Source of the DNA: CALKXV01 sp964632495
Lineage (GTDB): Bacteria; Pseudomonadota; Alphaproteobacteria; Rhodobacterales; Rhodobacteraceae
Direction: 5' to 3'
Assembly (NCBI GenBank): GCA_964632495.1
Contig: CAZWDS010000120.1
Location: forward strand, 1-7,403
DNA length: 7,403 nucleotides
The notes below the pieces were generated by a model. That model ran no database searches, had not been told where the DNA came from, and worked only from the letters and a program-made list of their open reading frames with translations. Position 1 is the first letter of the stretch; each line of letters begins with the position of its first letter. The translations under genes and the position numbers were made by a program. Below, piece after piece: positions 6,082 to 7,403 of this stretch.

Positions 6082-6303
6082 TTAGAACCCCAGACCTTCG
6101 TACTTTTTCTTGAATTTCGAAACCCGGCCGCCGGTGTCCATCAGGCGGGTGCCGCCACCGGTCCAGGCCGGGTGCACGGATGGGTCGATGTCCAACGACA
6201 ACTGGTCGCCTTCAGCGCCCCAGGTCGAGCGCATTTGAACAACGTCACCGTTCGTCATTTTGACGTCGATGATGTGGTATTCGGGGTGCGTATCTTTTTT
6301 CAT
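6082..6303 (-). CDS. rpmE: 50S ribosomal protein L31
   Basis: A 73-residue component of the large ribosomal subunit, full length for the family. Seen: MKKDTHPEYHIIDVKMTNGDVV, STWG (27-30), LDIDPSVHPAWTGG (37-50) and the end GGRVSKFKKKYEGLGF. It lacks the CxxC zinc motif of many L31 proteins, as is normal for the alphaproteobacterial form, so no zinc-storage role is expected. It starts 11 bp after the rplS stop. Its ribosome binding site GAGGAG overlaps that stop (TGAGGAG), indicating tight coupling. A strong terminator follows, so rpmE is the last gene of this operon. Confidence 0.97.
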   Translation of the reverse strand: MKKDTHPEYHIIDVKMTNGDVVQMRSTWGAEGDQLSLDIDPSVHPAWTGGGTRLMDTGGRVSKFKKKYEGLGF

Positions 6304-6314
6304 GACGTCGCTCC

Positions 6315-6692
6315 TCAGGCCTGCGCTTTGGGCTTGTAATGCGTGTCTTCCGCGATCCGGGCCGATTTGCCACGACGTGCACGCAGATAATACAGCTTGG
6401 CACGGCGCACGCGACCACGGCGCACAACGGCAATGCTGTCGATGTTTGTGGAATGCAGCGGGAACACACGTTCCACGCCTTCACCGAAGGAAATCTTGCG
6501 CACCGTGAACGATCCGGCAATGCCGTCGCCGTTCTTACGTGCAATGCAAACACCTTCGTAATTTTGCACACGGGTGCGTGTGCCTTCTGTCACCTTGTAT
6601 CCAACACGGATGGTGTCACCCGCCTTGAAATCCGGAATTTCCTTGCCAAGCGTGGCGACTTGCTCGGCTTCCAGTTCCGCGATCAGATCCAT
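6315..6692 (-). CDS. rplS: 50S ribosomal protein L19
   Basis: A 125-residue large-subunit protein located at the 30S-50S interface. Seen: MDLIAELEAEQV start, PDFKAGDTIRVGYKVTEG (20-37), RVQNYEGVCIARKN (41-54), SFTVRKISFGEGVERVFPLHS (61-81) and the signature RRGRVRRAKLYYLRARRGKSARI (91-113). Length is normal. The ATG at 6692 is chosen because GGAG stands 8 bp before it and it gives the standard N-terminus; an in-frame TTG at 6728 would add 12 non-conserved residues and run through a hairpin. It is co-transcribed with rpmE. The usual upstream partners rpsP, rimM and trmD are not adjacent; the gene upstream is divergent. A promoter-like sequence and a hairpin-rich stretch precede it. Confidence 0.97.
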   Translation of the reverse strand: MDLIAELEAEQVATLGKEIPDFKAGDTIRVGYKVTEGTRTRVQNYEGVCIARKNGDGIAGSFTVRKISFGEGVERVFPLHSTNIDSIAVVRRGRVRRAKLYYLRARRGKSARIAEDTHYKPKAQA

Positions 6693-6712
6693 CTGATCTA
6701 CTCCTATGCTGC

Positions 6713-6829
6713 CTTGGGTTTGTCCCAAGAGATGTTTGGCGCCTCAGAGCTCTGGCATCTGTGTCGGGTCGGTCGCACCGCCCACCAGAGAGTTCAGGTC
6801 AACTTTTCTTAGAGTCCGCCAGCGCGGAC
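6713..6829 (-). promoter_or_regulatory. Candidate structured 5' leader of rplS-rpmE
   Basis: If transcription starts near 6829 (see the promoter at 6836-6864), the mRNA leader would be about 137 nt and could form several hairpins. Read on the minus strand these are GTCCGC-GCTG-GCGGAC at its very 5' end (6829-6814), GGG-CGGT-GCG-ACCG-A-CCC (6783-6766), enclosed by CTCTGG/CCAGAG (6790-6785 with 6755-6750), and CTTGGG-ACAAA-CCCAAG (6729-6713), 14 nt before the GGAG ribosome binding site begins. None is followed by a T-run, so attenuation by intrinsic termination is not indicated. The stretch competes with a possible small gene on the same strand. Confidence 0.35.
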
Positions 6830-6911
6830 CTGCGCCGTATAAGAGCAGAATCGCGCCAAAGCAAGGAAAAATGTACGTAAAAGCACTCCTCCAAGCTAAC
6901 CAAAACGTCAT
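6744..6911 (-). CDS. Possible small single-pass membrane protein, 55 residues
   Basis: A short frame on the minus strand runs from ATG at 6911 to TGA at 6746-6744. The product begins MTFWLAWRSAFTYIFPCFG, continues with a hydrophobic stretch ending AILLLYGAG (about residues 11-28), then a basic patch PRWRTLRK (29-36) and a polar tail ending TDPTQMPEL. That layout (helix followed by positive charges) is what a small inner-membrane protein would have. Against it: no clear Shine-Dalgarno before 6911, modest third-position GC (about 58%), no evident promoter upstream, and a chance of roughly 7% for 55 stop-free codons in any one random frame. It overlaps the candidate rplS promoter and leader. I do not recognise a family. 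Fifty-one bases separate its stop from rplS, so it could be the first gene of that operon. Confidence 0.37.
   Translation of the reverse strand: MTFWLAWRSAFTYIFPCFGAILLLYGAGPRWRTLRKVDLNSLVGGATDPTQMPEL
6836..6864 (-). promoter_or_regulatory. Candidate sigma70 promoter of rplS-rpmE
   Basis: On the minus strand, TTGCTT (6864-6859) and TATACG (6841-6836) are separated by exactly 17 bp. The TTG core of the -35 and TATA of the -10 match consensus. It is the best promoter-like pair I found in the window and points at rplS, whose start is about 137 nt downstream of the expected start point. It lies inside the possible small gene 6744-6911, so one of the two calls may be wrong, or both may be true. 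Confidence 0.5.
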
Positions 6912-6963
6912 CTTCGCGTCGCTTAATTCGAGGCGATGATCTTAGCGACTTGGATGATGCCTC

Positions 6964-7403
6964 ATGCCTTTTGAAGACCGCGCCTACCTGCCGACAGCAG
7001 TCCTTGATATGTTGCCCAACCCCGTTCTCGTGAAGGGCGAAGACTTGCGATACGTGTGGGTCAACGCAGCGTTCGAATCTCTGTTTAACGTAAAACGCGC
7101 TGATCTGATTGGCGAACTCGATGTCGATGTTTTCAAAAACCGTCAGGCGGTCGAATGCAACGGGGGCGACCTGAGAGTTCTTGAAAAAGGTGAGATCGAC
7201 GAAGCCTATGAAACGGTCTTTCGCAATGGGACGGAACCGCGGGTCACCATCACCCGCAAAATCCGTCTGACGGACGGTGACGACAAGTTTCTGGTCGGAA
7301 TCATGCATGATGTGACCGAGGTAACAGAGGCAAATGCCGCCCTTGAGGCCAGCACGGCCCTTCTGGAACAACAGTCCGAGCAATTGAAAGACATGGCCTA
7401 CAC
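6964..7403 (+). CDS. PAS-domain signalling protein, probable diguanylate cyclase (5' part)
   Basis: The first 146 codons of a gene that runs off the right edge; no stop is reached. Residues about 10-118 form a PAS sensor domain: VLDMLPNPVLVKGEDLRYVWVNAAFESLF (13-41), LIGELDVDVF (48-57) and the closing strand FLVGIMHDVTEVTEANAAL (109-127). A heptad-like helix follows (about 121-145, LEASTALLEQQSEQLKDMAYT). A helix ending in 'K-x-M-A-Y-T' normally leads directly into the DPLTGLxNR start of a GGDEF domain, so a cyclic-di-GMP synthase is the best guess. A histidine kinase is the alternative. There is no membrane segment, so sensing would be cytoplasmic. ATG 6964 is the first start after an in-frame TGA at 6955, with a weak GGATGA before it. 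It is divergent from rplS, sharing a 271-bp upstream region. Confidence 0.85.
   Translation, partial: MPFEDRAYLPTAVLDMLPNPVLVKGEDLRYVWVNAAFESLFNVKRADLIGELDVDVFKNRQAVECNGGDLRVLEKGEIDEAYETVFRNGTEPRVTITRKIRLTDGDDKFLVGIMHDVTEVTEANAALEASTALLEQQSEQLKDMAY

Noticed and set aside
6766..6788. tRNA-like 3' end (CCACCAG after a GC-rich hairpin) upstream of rplS
   Set aside because: No T-loop GTTCGA-type sequence, anticodon arm or acceptor pairing could be placed on either strand.
6339..6812. 157-codon plus-strand frame opposite rplS
   Set aside because: Shadow of ribosomal protein L19.
6799..7383. 194-codon minus-strand frame opposite the PAS gene
   Set aside because: The plus strand encodes an unmistakable PAS domain; the antisense product has no recognisable features.
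1..7403. CRISPR array, insertion sequence, phage or toxin-antitoxin features
   Set aside because: No regularly spaced repeats, terminal inverted repeats with transposase, or paired small toxin/antitoxin frames were seen on either strand.

Overview
The window looks like a chromosomal segment of an alphaproteobacterium, most likely Rhodobacterales (Roseobacter group). The reasons are the cysteine-free alphaproteobacterial form of ribosomal protein L31, the style of the L19, BDH and DUF502 proteins, GC-rich coding DNA, and a two-hairpin intergenic element of a kind I recall behind many genes in this order. No mobile element, CRISPR array, tRNA or rRNA was found.

Left part (1-3664, plus strand). 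The window opens inside the 3' end of a branched-chain-type ABC permease (LivM family). It overlaps by 4 bp a MocA/MobA-like nucleotidyltransferase that begins at a GTG. A hairpin-rich intergenic element follows (about 901-964). Next come two genes overlapping by ATGA: a PfkB-family kinase and a pseudouridine-5'-phosphate glycosidase. Together they form a pseudouridine salvage pair: the kinase phosphorylates pseudouridine and the glycosidase splits the product into uracil and ribose 5-phosphate. A stand-alone DUF502 membrane protein ends this block.

Middle part (3695-5924, minus strand). A 3-hydroxybutyrate dehydrogenase gene is translationally coupled (TTGA overlap) to a patatin-like lipase gene. 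Upstream of it is an unrecognised 100-residue gene of clearly lower GC content (about 47% by hand count).

Right part (6027-7403). rplS (L19) and rpmE (L31) form a minus-strand ribosomal operon closed by a strong intrinsic terminator. The familiar trmD-rimM-rpsP partners are not directly upstream. Instead there is a 271-bp region holding a good promoter-like sequence, a hairpin-rich candidate rplS leader, and an overlapping unlisted 55-codon reading frame that could encode a small membrane protein. Divergent from it is the start of a PAS-domain signalling protein, probably a diguanylate cyclase, cut by the window edge.

Most of the window is ordinary core metabolism. The places most worth a second look are the rplS upstream region, the BDH-patatin coupling and the intergenic hairpin element. 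I see no convincing evidence of an entirely new system.
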